64,000 bases of DNA from Anaerolineae bacterium (GCA_020848035.1 JADLAX010000090.1:154437-218436); one strand, 5' to 3'. Shown: positions 18,501 through 27,308, numbered from the stretch's first letter. Made by a program: numbers and translations. Notes: generated by a model from the letters alone, not told the origin.

Positions 18501-19652
18501 ATCGGGCACCAGGTTGGTGGCACCGGAACGGAACACCACCACGGCCCCGCTGTCGGTCACGTTAGACAAATCGGAGGTGCGGTTGCTCTGCACGCCATCG
18601 CTGTCAACCGACACCCGTCGGGTAATGCCCGTCAGCCGGTTGTGAATGAACACATCCGCCACGCTGTTGGTGTCGTTCGACACCAGGTTGGTGGCCAGGC
18701 TGGTGAAGGAGATGATGGTGCCATTGTTGGAGATGGACGGCTGGGTAGACGGGCCAGAGACCTGGGCACCACCGGAGGTCACGGAAACGCGGGTCGTCTT
18801 GCCCGTTACCAAATCGTAGACAAAAATGTCGGCAACGCCATTGGTGTCCTGGCCCTGGGGCAGCAGATTGGTGGCTTCTGACTGGAATGTGACGTAACGG
18901 CCGTCCGCCGAAATCATCGGATTGGTCGATGCGCCGTTGCTTTTGAGTCTGCCCGACGAAACAGAGACCAGCTTCAAGGTAAAGGCGTCATCGTCGTAAA
19001 CAAAAATGTCAGGGATGGTATCGGTATCATCGGGGGTCAGATTGGAAGCTTCCGAGACAAAGGCAATTTTGCTGCCATCCGCAGAAACAGACGGCTGGTA
19101 GGAGGGGCCATTGCCCGCCGAAAAGCTGACATGACTCATCGAGATTAGCTGAAGCTGGTTCGAGGGAAACTCGCGATCATAGCGAAAAACGTCTGACGCA
19201 TCATTGAAATCGCCCGGTTCACCGTTGGTCAGATCATCCGCCAGCGTTTCAAAGACAACAAAACGGCCGTCTGCCGAAATATCCGGGTTGGTGGAATCCC
19301 CATTGGGGCTGCCCGTCTGCGCAAAACCGATAACCCGGGTGATGACATTTGTCTGCAAATCCTTCAGGAAGATGTCTTGAAAGCCATTGTCATCAAACTG
19401 CGGGTCCAGGTTGGTGGCTTTCGAGGCAAAGGCCACAAAACGGCCGTTGGCTGAAATCGCCGGAATGGTGGAATCACCATTGCCCTCTTCGTTATCGATG
19501 TTCACGGAAGCGCGGGTGGTGGTGGGTAAGGTGGGTCCACCCAGGATATCGGCGGAGGGTCCGGCAGCAGCACGGCCGTTTACCGCCAGACCAATCAACA
19601 CCACCACGCCAAACAAAATCGAGCTTAAGAGCGCCAGGTATCTACTTCTCAT
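15534..19652 (-). CDS. Secreted gingipain-like (C25) protease with beta-propeller repeats
   Basis: A 1372-residue exported protein. A signal peptide covers about residues 1-30. Seven or so TolB/PD40-like propeller repeats occupy 40-455, each containing ISADGRFVAFxSxATNL-type strands and D-[IV]F[VL] turns. A pre-peptidase (PPC-like) domain at 470-620 is interrupted by a run of IGQISN hexapeptides. A C25-like peptidase domain at about 650-1090 contains the candidate catalytic His (SLNSHFAHDRF) and Cys (VFTVGCHSGLN), preceded by VLVGDDRVIPQRR. A beta-rich C-terminus ends in the tail VLIYLPVAIKP, possibly an export or anchoring signal. GAGAGG precedes the ATG. It is likely a cell-surface or secreted cysteine protease. 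Confidence 0.82.
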   Translation of the reverse strand: MRSRYLALLSSILFGVVVLIGLAVNGRAAAGPSADILGGPTLPTTTRASVNIDNEEGNGDSTIPAISANGRFVAFASKATNLDPQFDDNGFQDIFLKDLQTNVITRVIGFAQTGSPNGDSTNPDISADGRFVVFETLADDLTNGEPGDFNDASDVFRYDREFPSNQLQLISMSHVSFSAGNGPSYQPSVSADGSKIAFVSEASNLTPDDTDTIPDIFVYDDDAFTLKLVSVSSGRLKSNGASTNPMISADGRYVTFQSEATNLLPQGQDTNGVADIFVYDLVTGKTTRVSVTSGGAQVSGPSTQPSISNNGTIISFTSLATNLVSNDTNSVADVFIHNRLTGITRRVSVDSDGVQSNRTSDLSNVTDSGAVVVFRSGATNLVPDDTNGVDDIFWHNILSGVTYRVSLTDQSEQSNGGVGQPTVSADGRLIAFDSAATNLVPNDGNDVLDAFVREEDFPAKSFRYTAEEVPTDTTVVGSVEAETAVQWYKFDVTEAGSTIDAKLTNLTGDYNLYLFAPAIDEESGQIRDLGQISNIGQISNIGQISNIGQISNIGQMSNIGDLVDLGQISNIGQISNIGQISNIGQISNIGQVGNIGTLVAISIQPDLTDEVISHNVHELYGSYYLAVVPQKPEVLGTTFELSLGVAPPVDPFTPVSCYFDELPTPAVDTTVRTLILTNRSRMNTLYPAEAATTIPTLFTQLDTLAADPNVDGLVIDLDDPSYFTLQWAYDDWDGFQSGNPLQANCVASQIKAIIYSLLPAYPNLEYMVLVGDDRVIPQRRIRDEALIANERNYAAIADSTEIANSMNLRYFLSDDYYAAPIPFPFKDREFYLPQYGIGRLIETPTEILGVVNSFLNQPVLEPQNALVTGYDFLLDQADVITNTLISQKIDIENSSSFINNTWTAVDFRDELFTRPVAPDLISLNSHFAHDRFYPFAPPDVFATEIVSATDYEGTIVFTVGCHSGLNIPDGTTLNDLDWAQAFNAQQASFIGNTGFGYGDSDLVAYSEALMTNYVNALGNWSEGPQTVGQALRMAKQQYYNQLAGGSFTNYDEKVLEIMTLYGLPMLRVNMPVTTTASLWGNSSLVDVPVQRVEGGSLTVTPLNFNFTFDQHTILDSANNLLGNYYTLTGEDDVYVAGGKPIQPLSSVGVSQAGNIAHGALLVGGSFTEIPNFNPAVSQLITDEIGILPEEPLFPLDYWNPVALGSINRYLSIEGESVERLVMIPGQFAGTGGANETIGTQRLYNSLEFEVYHTPFESEDFIAPSIWNVWAERLASQVTFHVQVTDDSSAMHRVVVLYRELPSTTWKLAELTYDPQAQVASGLVSVPMNTEIEYFAQAVDPSGNVSVALSYGVPYFATKGSPVLIYLPVAIKP
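17863..18080 (-). repeat. 18-bp tandem repeats coding for IGQISN hexapeptides
   Basis: About twelve 18-bp units code for IGQISN, with variants (GQMSNIGDLVDL, GQVGNIG). Synonymous codons vary between units: Ser is AGC in some and TCC in others. The peptide therefore appears to be kept by selection rather than copied recently. It lies inside the PPC-like domain of the protease. Confidence 0.9.
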
Positions 19653-19945
19653 ATTTTCCTCTCAATACAACTGTGACTGTTTACAATACAAGCACTAACT
19701 TTGCATTTTCAATTGTCATTCCCGCGAAGGCGGGAATCCACTCCGGTAAACAAGATGGATACCCGCCTTGGCGGGTATGACATGCATTCTGGTTAGATAG
19801 ATCGTGAATACAAGGACAAAGATAAAACAGCTAAAACAAACAGCTTTGCCGCCATTTTTCACCCTCATTTTACTGTCCCCTGGCCGTGCCGCTCTGTGCT
19901 TCATTTATCAGGCGGGCTGGTAACTTCAATAAGTTCAGGGACCAA
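19653..19945. other. Gap with an extragenic repeat
   Basis: About 290 bases between two minus-strand genes. It contains the GGCGGGAATCC/GGATACCCGCC element at 19713-19784 and an otherwise AT-rich, unremarkable stretch. The protease promoter should lie in 19660-19712. No gene is seen. Confidence 0.5.
19713..19784. repeat. Extragenic repeat with two inverted arms, copy 1
   Basis: TTGTCATTCCCGCGAAGGCG leads to a first hairpin (CCCGCGAAGGCGGG), then AATCCACTCCGGTAAACAAG, then a second hairpin (ATACCCGCCTTGGCGGGTAT), and ends with GACAT. A related copy lies at 38649-38738, sharing the spacer AATCCACTC-GGTA-ACAA-ATGG. It is a small non-coding dispersed repeat, perhaps a MITE or REP-like element. 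Confidence 0.8.
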
Positions 19946-22900
19946 TCAGGTGATGTTGTACGTTTTCTGCAAGGTTTGCACAGCCGTTACATCCAACACC
20001 GCATCCAAATGGGTAAACGTGGCCTGGGCCTGAGCCAACCATTGCCGGGCTTCGGCCGTTTTGCCCGTTACCAGCAGCGCCCGTGCCAGCCAGTAGCGGC
20101 TGCGCGCCAGCTGGTATTCTTCAGACAACGTATCAAGCAAGTTCACACTTTGGCGCATGTGAGTTACGGCCGTTGCCCCATCATCTTGCGCCAGAGCAAT
20201 CTGGCCCAGCACACACCAGCAGCAGGCCGCCTCCGCCGCCATCTCCAGCTCGTCGGCTACCTGGATGCCCTCCGTGGCCCAGGCCGTGGCCTGCACCAGA
20301 TCGCCATCCAGCAGTGCCGCTTCCGCCAGGTAGCGCAGGGTCTCGGCCAGGAAATCTTTCGACTGCACCTGGTCGTACTGGCGGCGGCTCTGGTGCAGGT
20401 GATGGTACGCCTGCGGCGCTTCTTGCCGCAGCACAAACGTCGCCCCCAGATTCATGTGGAACACCCCCACCATCCAGGCCGAGCCGCCGATTTTCTCCGC
20501 CAGCTGCAATCCCTCGCGATAATACGTCAGCGCTTCGTCAGATTGGCCCCGGTTTTTGGCAATGCCGCCCAGGTTGTTGTAGGCCACCGCCTGGTTGTAA
20601 ATGTCGCCAATTTGCTCAAAGATACGCAGCGCCTGCCGGTAATGGAAATCCGCCTTGCGCCAGTGGCCCAGGTTGAAGTAGGCATTGGCAATCAGGTTGT
20701 GGGAGGTGGCCTGCCCCTGCACATCACCTGCCTGCTGATACAGGGCAAACGCCTGCTGGAAGCGCTCAATCGCTTCATGGCTGTCGCTGCGCAGGGCAAT
20801 GATGCCCAGCAAATTGTAGGCTCGGGCCAGTGCCGTCACTTCGCCCAGCTGCTCGGCAATTTCCAGGGCGGTGTGGCAGCGGGCCAGCGCCTCGTCCTGC
20901 TGACCCTGGCGGATGTGAATCAGCCCGGCGATGAGCAAAATTTGGGCATATTCGGCCGTTTGTCGCTGCGTTTCGTCGGCCAGTCCTTTTTCAATCCAGG
21001 TGAACGCCTGGGGATATTCCCCCTTCAGCTCATGCAGCCGGGCGCGCCAGCGGCACACGGCCGTTTTCCCCGCCGCGTCATGGTTGCTGTCTGTCAATTC
21101 GTAAGCGACGGGTAAATGCTCCAGCGCCTGGTCATACTGCCCCGTGCCGACGTAAAGCTGGCCCAGTGCCAGGTGGATTTTTTGCCGGGCAACGGCCGTG
21201 GCCGCTCCATCTAGCTGCACCGCACAGTGCCGCGCCTTCAAAAAATGGCCGATGGCGTCCTGGTTGGCCGACAAATGCTGCGCCTGCTGCCCGGCCATCA
21301 GCTGGTACTTTAGCGCCCGCGGCCAATCCTCGCCCATGTAGGCATGGTGGGCAATCAGCGGCGGCAGGCTGTCTACGTCCCCCCAGCCCGAGGTACGGCC
21401 GTCTTCCAAAAACGCCGCCACCAGCCGATGATACGTCTTGCGCGAACTCACCGCCAGGCTGTTGTAGGCCACCTCTTGCAGCAGCGAGTGGATAAACGAG
21501 TAGACCCGCTCCGGGTTGCGCTGAGCCTCACGAATCATCTCCACCAGCTGCAATTCGGACACATAGCCGTCCAGCGGCTGGTCATTCCGGCTGCGGGTCA
21601 CGTGTTCCAGCACGTCAAACGGGAAGGAGCGCCCCACCACCGACGCCACCTGCGCCGTCCAGCGGCACAGCTCCTCCAGCCGGTCCAGGCGGGCCAGCAG
21701 CACGCCCTCCAGCGTTTCCGGCACGGTAATCGCCGCCACGGTCTGGCTGAACTGCCAACGGCCGTTTTCCTGCTGCGTCAGCAAGCCATCATTAATCAGC
21801 GAGCGCAGCACTTCTTCCAGGTAAAGCGGATTGCCCTCGGCGCGGTCCAGAATGAGCGCTTCGGCCCCCGCAGGCCATTCGTCGATGGGCACCAGGCTGT
21901 GCAGCAGCCGCTGCGCATCCTCGCGTGACAAGCCTTCGACGCGAATTTCGTTGTAGAACAGGCCATGCGCCTCGGCCAGCGTGCCGCGCAGCTGCCAGCT
22001 GCCCTTCTCGCGGTCGGGGCGGAAGAGCAGCAAAAACAGCACAGGCAGATGCTCCACCAGAGGCAGCAGGAAGGTGAGCAGGTCCAGCGAGGCGTTGTCC
22101 ATCCAGTGAATATTATCGAACCAGATGAGCAACGGCCGTACCCGTGCCTGAGCCATCAACAGGGTGCGAATGGCAATAAAGGTGTGCTGCCGCAGGGCAT
22201 CACCGTCCAGGTAGCGCACTTTCTGAGCCAGTGCCTCATCCAGCGGCAGCTTGAGGAAGTTGGCCAGGTAGGGCAGGCTGTCGGTGGCTTCCTCGGCGGG
22301 CAGGCTTTGGTAGAGCGAACGGACCAACACCTCAAACGCCTGCTCCGGCTCGGCGTCGGGCTGGATGCCCACCAGCTGCCGCACCAGCTCACGAAACGGC
22401 CGATAGCTCACCGTCTCCATAAACGAGAGGCAGCGCACTTGCAGCCAGCGCATCTCGTCCTGCTGCGCCTCGTAGGCCAGGCGTGATTTACCCTGCCCCG
22501 CCTCGCCAATCAGCGACACAATGCGGCCAAAGCCAAACGAAAGCTGATCAATGGCGTCCTGCAGGGCGGCCTGCTCGGCAGCCCGCCCGACCAGCGGCGC
22601 TTGCAGCCCCTGCTTTTCACGGGATGGCTCCGGCGTGGTGCGCAGCCCGGCCACCGCAAAGATGGGCACTGGCTGGCTCTTGCCCTTGAGCCGCACCGCC
22701 CCTTCGGGCTGCAGCACGGCCACCGCTTCGGTCTGGCGGCGCACGTTTTCATTCACCAACACCCAGCCCTCTTTCGCGGCGGACATGAGCCGCGCCGCCA
22801 GGTTGACTTCGTCGCCCATCACCGTGTATTCGTGCCGCCAGCTGGCGCCCACGTACCCGGCAAACACATAGCTGTAGCTGATGCCGATGCGCTGGCTGAG

Positions 22901-24238
22901 CTGCCAGTCGGCCAGCCCCAGCTCAGCGGGCAGCGTTTGGTTGAGCTCCGCCAGGGCTTCCTGCATGGCCAGGGCGGCGCGCACGGCTCGTTCCGCATCA
23001 TCTTCATGGGCGATGGGCGCGCCAAAGGTCACCAGCACCTTATCGCCGTGATCGTACAGATCGATCTTGTTCATGACGCCACCAAACGGCCGTATCGCCT
23101 CACTCATGCGCACGTAATACCGGTTCAGGGCATGGACAATTCGCTCTTCATGGCCGCGGCCCAGGCGATCCACCACGTCACCCAGGCCGTCCACGTTGGC
23201 AAAGAGGTTGGCTACCAGCCGGTGTTCACCCTTCAGGCTGGGCGCCCGCGGATCGCTGGCCAGGCGCGGCAGCAGGCCAGCGGGCAAATACGGGGTAAAG
23301 GTCGCCAGCCAGGTGATGTGGCGGCGCAGCGAGGCCAGGTCAGGCGTCAGCGGGTAGATGGTTTCCTGAGACGGGGTGTCGGTGCGATTGGCCAGCTGGT
23401 CGATGTATTCCACCAGCAAAAAGCGCGGATCGTCGGGGAGGGGAACGGCCGTTAGCACCACATCGGCCCCCACCGCATCATACGTTGCCTGGTCAATGAG
23501 CACCTGCCCGGCGGAAGCGGCCGTTTCGACAGCGGCCGTAGCGTTTACGTCCGGGCCAAACAGGGCATATTCCATGTTTTCCACGGTACCAAGCTGGGCT
23601 GCAAAAAAACGGCCGCGCTTCAGACCCACACTCATGCGCAGTGGGAAGGTGCCCTGCGACGTTTTGGTCTCGGCAAAATCGGCCATCGCCGCCTGCATCT
23701 TAACGGCCGCCTGAATGGCCAGCGTGGCGCTGTTTGGCCCTGCGCTGCTCAGTTCGGGGAAGAGGTCGTGCACATCCTCACCGTCAGGGGCCTGTTCCGT
23801 GAAAAGGCCCAGCAGCGCGTCGCCGCCAAAGCGGATGAGCTGGCCCTCGTAGGCGCGCAAAATGTCCAGCATGGCGTCGAAGTAGCGGTTGACCACATCG
23901 GTCACTTCTTCCGCCCCTTCGCGGCCAATCTGGCTGAGCCGCTCCGACATCGCCGTAAAACCGCTGATGTCGGCAAACAGCAGGGTGCCTTCGACAAATT
24001 CGCCATCGGCCTGGCCGGGATGGGGCTGCCGCCGCACCTGGCGCACCAGGGAAGCGGGCAGGTGCGTGGTTGTAGCTTCCAGCAGGCTGGCCAGATGGTT
24101 CACGCAGGCAGACAAAAGCGCGCGTGGCGGATCCTGGGCGGCTTCGGCCAGCGCCTGCATTAAATTTGCGGGGAGAAAACGTTGTAGTTGGGTCAGCTCC
24201 TCAGACGTCAACCCATTGTTTGTCTCAAATTGGTCCAC
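19946..24238 (-). CDS. Cyclase-domain / AAA ATPase / TPR signalling protein
   Basis: A 1430-residue cytoplasmic sensor. The first class III nucleotide cyclase domain (about 82-260) retains both metal Asp positions (LLFADISGFT and FGGDALLGLF). The second (about 340-530) has ATVMGDEVNLAARL-type and DHGDKVLVTFG motifs but reads LFANVDGLG where the first metal Asp is expected, so it may be degenerate. A STAND/AAA module follows, with Walker A LIGEAGQGKSRLAYEA near 577 and Walker B PLLIWFDNIHWMD near 700. The C-terminal 450 residues are TPRs. The start is a GTG at 24238. Such proteins bind ligands through the TPRs and are common in Chloroflexota and Cyanobacteria. No target gene is evident nearby. 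Confidence 0.88.
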   Translation of the reverse strand: MDQFETNNGLTSEELTQLQRFLPANLMQALAEAAQDPPRALLSACVNHLASLLEATTTHLPASLVRQVRRQPHPGQADGEFVEGTLLFADISGFTAMSERLSQIGREGAEEVTDVVNRYFDAMLDILRAYEGQLIRFGGDALLGLFTEQAPDGEDVHDLFPELSSAGPNSATLAIQAAVKMQAAMADFAETKTSQGTFPLRMSVGLKRGRFFAAQLGTVENMEYALFGPDVNATAAVETAASAGQVLIDQATYDAVGADVVLTAVPLPDDPRFLLVEYIDQLANRTDTPSQETIYPLTPDLASLRRHITWLATFTPYLPAGLLPRLASDPRAPSLKGEHRLVANLFANVDGLGDVVDRLGRGHEERIVHALNRYYVRMSEAIRPFGGVMNKIDLYDHGDKVLVTFGAPIAHEDDAERAVRAALAMQEALAELNQTLPAELGLADWQLSQRIGISYSYVFAGYVGASWRHEYTVMGDEVNLAARLMSAAKEGWVLVNENVRRQTEAVAVLQPEGAVRLKGKSQPVPIFAVAGLRTTPEPSREKQGLQAPLVGRAAEQAALQDAIDQLSFGFGRIVSLIGEAGQGKSRLAYEAQQDEMRWLQVRCLSFMETVSYRPFRELVRQLVGIQPDAEPEQAFEVLVRSLYQSLPAEEATDSLPYLANFLKLPLDEALAQKVRYLDGDALRQHTFIAIRTLLMAQARVRPLLIWFDNIHWMDNASLDLLTFLLPLVEHLPVLFLLLFRPDREKGSWQLRGTLAEAHGLFYNEIRVEGLSREDAQRLLHSLVPIDEWPAGAEALILDRAEGNPLYLEEVLRSLINDGLLTQQENGRWQFSQTVAAITVPETLEGVLLARLDRLEELCRWTAQVASVVGRSFPFDVLEHVTRSRNDQPLDGYVSELQLVEMIREAQRNPERVYSFIHSLLQEVAYNSLAVSSRKTYHRLVAAFLEDGRTSGWGDVDSLPPLIAHHAYMGEDWPRALKYQLMAGQQAQHLSANQDAIGHFLKARHCAVQLDGAATAVARQKIHLALGQLYVGTGQYDQALEHLPVAYELTDSNHDAAGKTAVCRWRARLHELKGEYPQAFTWIEKGLADETQRQTAEYAQILLIAGLIHIRQGQQDEALARCHTALEIAEQLGEVTALARAYNLLGIIALRSDSHEAIERFQQAFALYQQAGDVQGQATSHNLIANAYFNLGHWRKADFHYRQALRIFEQIGDIYNQAVAYNNLGGIAKNRGQSDEALTYYREGLQLAEKIGGSAWMVGVFHMNLGATFVLRQEAPQAYHHLHQSRRQYDQVQSKDFLAETLRYLAEAALLDGDLVQATAWATEGIQVADELEMAAEAACCWCVLGQIALAQDDGATAVTHMRQSVNLLDTLSEEYQLARSRYWLARALLVTGKTAEARQWLAQAQATFTHLDAVLDVTAVQTLQKTYNIT

Positions 24239-24611
24239 GTATGGCTCTCGATTTCGTGTTTACGGTTTGCTTGAAGGTTTTTACAATATCTATCACGTTG
24301 TGCACAACCTTCCAAACAGATTAACGATGATTTGGCCGGGATTCTTACGCAATGTTGTGTAAAAACCGTGAATATTTGCGGTTTAGCTCTGAGGGTCAGA
24401 ATGCCACATAAAGCGTTTGTAAGATTACCGGGAGGTTGATTCGCGGGTATTCGGGTGTTGGCTGTTGTGTTCCCCACGCCTATTCTTCCAGCGCTCACAA
24501 TAAAGCAGAAACCTTTCTGTAAGGCTGTCTATGGGGATGTGCGGCCGCTGTAAAGATGCTTACAGCCGCCTGAACAGTATCGTAAAACCGTGTTTTTCAC
24601 CTGGAGAAAAT
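24239..24611. promoter_or_regulatory. Divergent promoter region with a hairpin
   Basis: A 373-base gap between the divergent cyclase/ATPase and ogt genes. The sequence is AT-richer than the genes. At about 24543-24570, GGCCGCTGTAA faces TTACAGCCGCC across a short loop, 45 bases before the ogt start, so it would lie in the ogt leader if transcription begins upstream. No promoter boxes can be assigned with confidence and no gene is seen. Confidence 0.4.
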
Positions 24612-25127
24612 ATGAGAGAACCAATTTTGTTTACGGTGATGGCAAGTTCGTTGGGGGAAATCTTGCTGGCGGGCACGACAAACGGCCTGACGCATGTTTC
24701 TTTTCAGGCAGGCAGCCACCCACTTATGCCCCAACCAAACTGGCGGCGGGACGATGAAGTGTGGCTAACGGCCGTATCCCAGCTCACCGCCTATTTTGCC
24801 GGGGACTTACACACCTTTGACCTGCCTCTTGCCCCACAAGGCACCCCCTTCCAGCAACAGGTTTGGGCCTATTTGCAGACAATTCCCTACGGCCGTACCA
24901 CCACCTACGGCTCCATCGCGCACGAATTGGGCAACCCAAAATCGACCCGGGCCGTGGGAGCGGCCAACGGCCGTAACCCCCTGGCCATCATTGTGCCCTG
25001 CCACCGCGTTGTCGGCAGCAATGGCCAGCTGACGGGGTATGCCGGTGGATTGCCGATTAAAGAAGCGTTATTGGGGTTGGAGCGAAACGGCCGTTTGGGC
25101 ACGGCCCAGCAGCTTTCTTTTTTCTAA
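24612..25127 (+). CDS. ogt: Methylated-DNA--protein-cysteine methyltransferase
   Basis: A DNA-repair suicide enzyme that removes methyl from O6-methylguanine. It is 171 aa, the normal length for Ogt/MGMT. The active site PCHRV has the acceptor Cys at residue 130. The helix-turn-helix that flips the base is GTPFQQQVWAYL...IPYGRTTTYGSIA with the Arg finger region STRAVGAANGRNPL. The ATG at 24612 is preceded by GGAG and begins the homologous part; a longer frame starting at 24531 covers only leader sequence. It is monocistronic by position: the upstream gene is divergent and the downstream one convergent. Confidence 0.95.
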   Translation: MREPILFTVMASSLGEILLAGTTNGLTHVSFQAGSHPLMPQPNWRRDDEVWLTAVSQLTAYFAGDLHTFDLPLAPQGTPFQQQVWAYLQTIPYGRTTTYGSIAHELGNPKSTRAVGAANGRNPLAIIVPCHRVVGSNGQLTGYAGGLPIKEALLGLERNGRLGTAQQLSFF

Positions 25128-25199
25128 CCGCAGAGGGCACCGAGATCGCAAAGTTTTTCTTTGTCCTCTGCGTCCTCCGCGCTCTCCGCGGTTAAGCTT
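25128..25199. repeat. CGCAGAGG/CTCTGCG word-repeat element between convergent genes
   Basis: CCGCAGAGGGCACCGAGATC is followed, after a short AAAGTTTTTC spacer, by GTCCTCTGCGTCCTCCGCGC and CTCCGCGGTT, which pair back to the first half. It spans the whole gap between the ogt stop and the hydrolase stop, so it could serve as a bidirectional hairpin. Confidence 0.7.
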
Positions 25200-26003
25200 T
25201 TATTCTTTGAAGTTTTCGGCCAGGAAGTCGAGGGTTTGCTGCCAGGCCTGGCCCGCCGTACCCGGTTCGTCAAAATTCTCTTCCGTCAGGAAAGCGTGGC
25301 CTACACCGGGGTAAATGGTGATCTGGTTAGGGATTTCCAGGCTGTTGAGCGCGGCTTCAAACTCCAGCACATCGGCGGTGGGGATGGAAGCATCTTCTTC
25401 GCCAAACACGCCCAAAACGCCCTGGCCTTCGGTTAACGGCCGTAACAAAGCCGGGTCCGTCACCACTGCGCCATAATACAAAATGGTCAGCGCGATGTTC
25501 TCCGATTGGCGCATGCCCAATTGCAGCGAATGCCCGCCGCCAAAACAAAAGCCCATCGAGGCCAGCCGCTCGCTGTCCACCGAATCCAGGCTCATCAGGT
25601 AGGCCAGCGCCGCGTCCACATCGTTGAACACCTGCTCTTCTGGCGTGGAGAGGCGCAGGTAGAGCGCCCGCGGCACCTGGTTGGTCACTTCGCCGCGATA
25701 GGCGTCGGCGGCCAGCACCACGTATCCTTCAGCAGCCAGGGCATCAGCCAAAACGGTCATGCCTTCGTTGAAGCCCCACCATTCGTGGATCAGCAGCACG
25801 CCGGGGTAGACGCCCGGCTCCTCCGGCTGGGCCAGGTAGCCGCGCAGTTCGGTGCCGTTGGCATCGGTAAAGGTCACATTGGTCCATTGGGCCGATGATG
25901 CGCCAAACCAGCCTTCGTACAAAATGACGCCACCTGCGTAGAGGAAGATGAGGAAGAGAACGGCCGTAAATCCCCAAAAAATTCGTTTAAGCCACTTCTT
26001 CAC
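25200..26003 (-). CDS. Dienelactone hydrolase family protein, membrane-anchored
   Basis: An alpha/beta hydrolase of the dienelactone hydrolase family, 267 aa. An N-terminal membrane helix (residues 9-29) suggests export or anchoring. The nucleophile is Cys153 in GFCFGGGHS, as in true dienelactone hydrolase. The supporting Glu is in LIHEWWGFNE (Glu74), the acid in FGEEDASIP and the His in GVGHAFL. The enzyme is therefore likely active on a lactone or ester, although many family members are uncharacterised. It stands alone, with no catechol-pathway genes around it. Confidence 0.85.
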   Translation of the reverse strand: MKKWLKRIFWGFTAVLFLIFLYAGGVILYEGWFGASSAQWTNVTFTDANGTELRGYLAQPEEPGVYPGVLLIHEWWGFNEGMTVLADALAAEGYVVLAADAYRGEVTNQVPRALYLRLSTPEEQVFNDVDAALAYLMSLDSVDSERLASMGFCFGGGHSLQLGMRQSENIALTILYYGAVVTDPALLRPLTEGQGVLGVFGEEDASIPTADVLEFEAALNSLEIPNQITIYPGVGHAFLTEENFDEPGTAGQAWQQTLDFLAENFKE

Positions 26004-26114
26004 AACGGTTTTCCTCTTTTGCCACAGAGAACACAGAGAAAGGAGCGAAACATCCTGCTAAATCTGCGCAAGGAGCGTGCGCAAGCTGCGCCATCTGCTC
26101 TATCCGCGGCTAAA
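26004..26114. repeat. CACAGAG / CTGCGC word-repeat gap
   Basis: The gap between the TraB-family and hydrolase genes (both minus) contains CCACAGAGAACACAGAG, then AATCTGCGCAAGGAGCG, then TGCGCAAGCTGCGCC, then ATCCGCGGCTAAATT. The GCGCAAGGAGC/GCGCAAGCTGC words can pair with each other. It is the same class of element as those at 37.7 and 41.1 kb. Confidence 0.5.
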
Positions 26115-27308
26115 TTAAGACAAGTTTGAGATAATTTCAACCGCACCCAGATAAGTGCCCAGAACGCTGCCCAGGCTGGTGAGAATGAACACCAGCAGCA
26201 CGCGCAGCAGCTTGTTTTTCCACCACATGCGCCAATGGCTGATGTCATCCCCCACCGTCTGGAACTCGCGCACGACGGGTGGCGCATAATACGCCTGCAC
26301 AAAAGCCGCCACGTAGCCGGCACCAATCACTGGCGTCAGGCTGGTGAACGGCGCGCCAAAAAAAGCCGCCGCAATGGTAACCGGATGCCCCCAGGCAATC
26401 ACCCCACCGATGGCGCTGGGAATGCCGTTCACCAAAAACCAGTACAGCATATTGTCGCCCGCCGCCGACGCGCCCTGGGTAAAGCCAATGTACACAATCA
26501 TGCCAACAATAATGGCCGGAATGCCCCAGCCGATAATTTTGCCTACTGGCGAGGGCGGCGGCACCTGTTCAATCAGGCTCAAATCTTCCTGGCGATTTTC
26601 CAGCAGGGCCCGTTTGATGCCGCTTAAATGGCCCGCGCCGACCACAGCCACCACCTTGTCGCCGACTGCGTCGCGGGTTTTTTGGGCAATGTAGGTATCC
26701 CGTTCGTCGATGAGCACGCCCTTGAGCACGGGCATGAACTCACCCAACTCGTTCATCAGCTCCGTCAACACGTCCGACTGGCGAATCTCGCTGAGCATCT
26801 CCTCGGAGATTTCCTCACCTTCGACGGCCCCCACAAAACCGGAACTGAGCAGCTTCATCTTTTCCCAGAAACTCATGCTGTTCCAGGCGCGGCGCAGGGT
26901 TATGCGCACGTCTCGATCTACGAGGGCCAGGGGGATACCCAACTCTTGCGCCACCCGGGTTGCCTCCAGCAGTTCGGTGCCAGGGGCGACGCCCAGCTTC
27001 TGGCCCAGCCGCCGCTGGTAAGAGGCCAGCAGCAGGTTGATAAGCAAAGTCATCAGCTGCTGCTGGCGAATAATTTGCTTGAGATCAAGATTTTCCCACT
27101 TGGTTTTGTCCGACAGGGTTTTGTAGCGCTGGTCATCTAGCTCAACGCACACCACGTCGGGCCGCTCTTGTTCAATGACGGCGCGCACCAGGTCGGTTGA
27201 TTCTTGGGAAATATGCGCCGTGCCAATGAGGATAAATTCACGGCCGTTTACCGGCACAATTTCCACATCAGACGGGTAGTTGCGTTCGAGGATCGGGTTG
27301 TTCTCCAT
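26115..27308 (-). CDS. TraB/PrgY (GumN-superfamily) family membrane protein
   Basis: A 397-residue TraB-domain protein. The N-terminal domain begins FILIGTAHISQESTDLV near residue 26, the conserved GTAHxS motif of the family. It also contains VCVELDDQRY and VVAVVGAGHLSGI, the second conserved His motif. Three or four membrane helices fill the C-terminal third (about 260-385). Enterococcal TraB/PrgY proteins reduce peptide-pheromone signalling and the fold is related to Tiki-type metalloproteases, so a peptidase role is plausible but unproven here. Its start overlaps the end of the upstream ABC transporter gene by 41 bases on the same strand, indicating co-transcription. Confidence 0.88.
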   Translation of the reverse strand: MENNPILERNYPSDVEIVPVNGREFILIGTAHISQESTDLVRAVIEQERPDVVCVELDDQRYKTLSDKTKWENLDLKQIIRQQQLMTLLINLLLASYQRRLGQKLGVAPGTELLEATRVAQELGIPLALVDRDVRITLRRAWNSMSFWEKMKLLSSGFVGAVEGEEISEEMLSEIRQSDVLTELMNELGEFMPVLKGVLIDERDTYIAQKTRDAVGDKVVAVVGAGHLSGIKRALLENRQEDLSLIEQVPPPSPVGKIIGWGIPAIIVGMIVYIGFTQGASAAGDNMLYWFLVNGIPSAIGGVIAWGHPVTIAAAFFGAPFTSLTPVIGAGYVAAFVQAYYAPPVVREFQTVGDDISHWRMWWKNKLLRVLLVFILTSLGSVLGTYLGAVEIISNLS

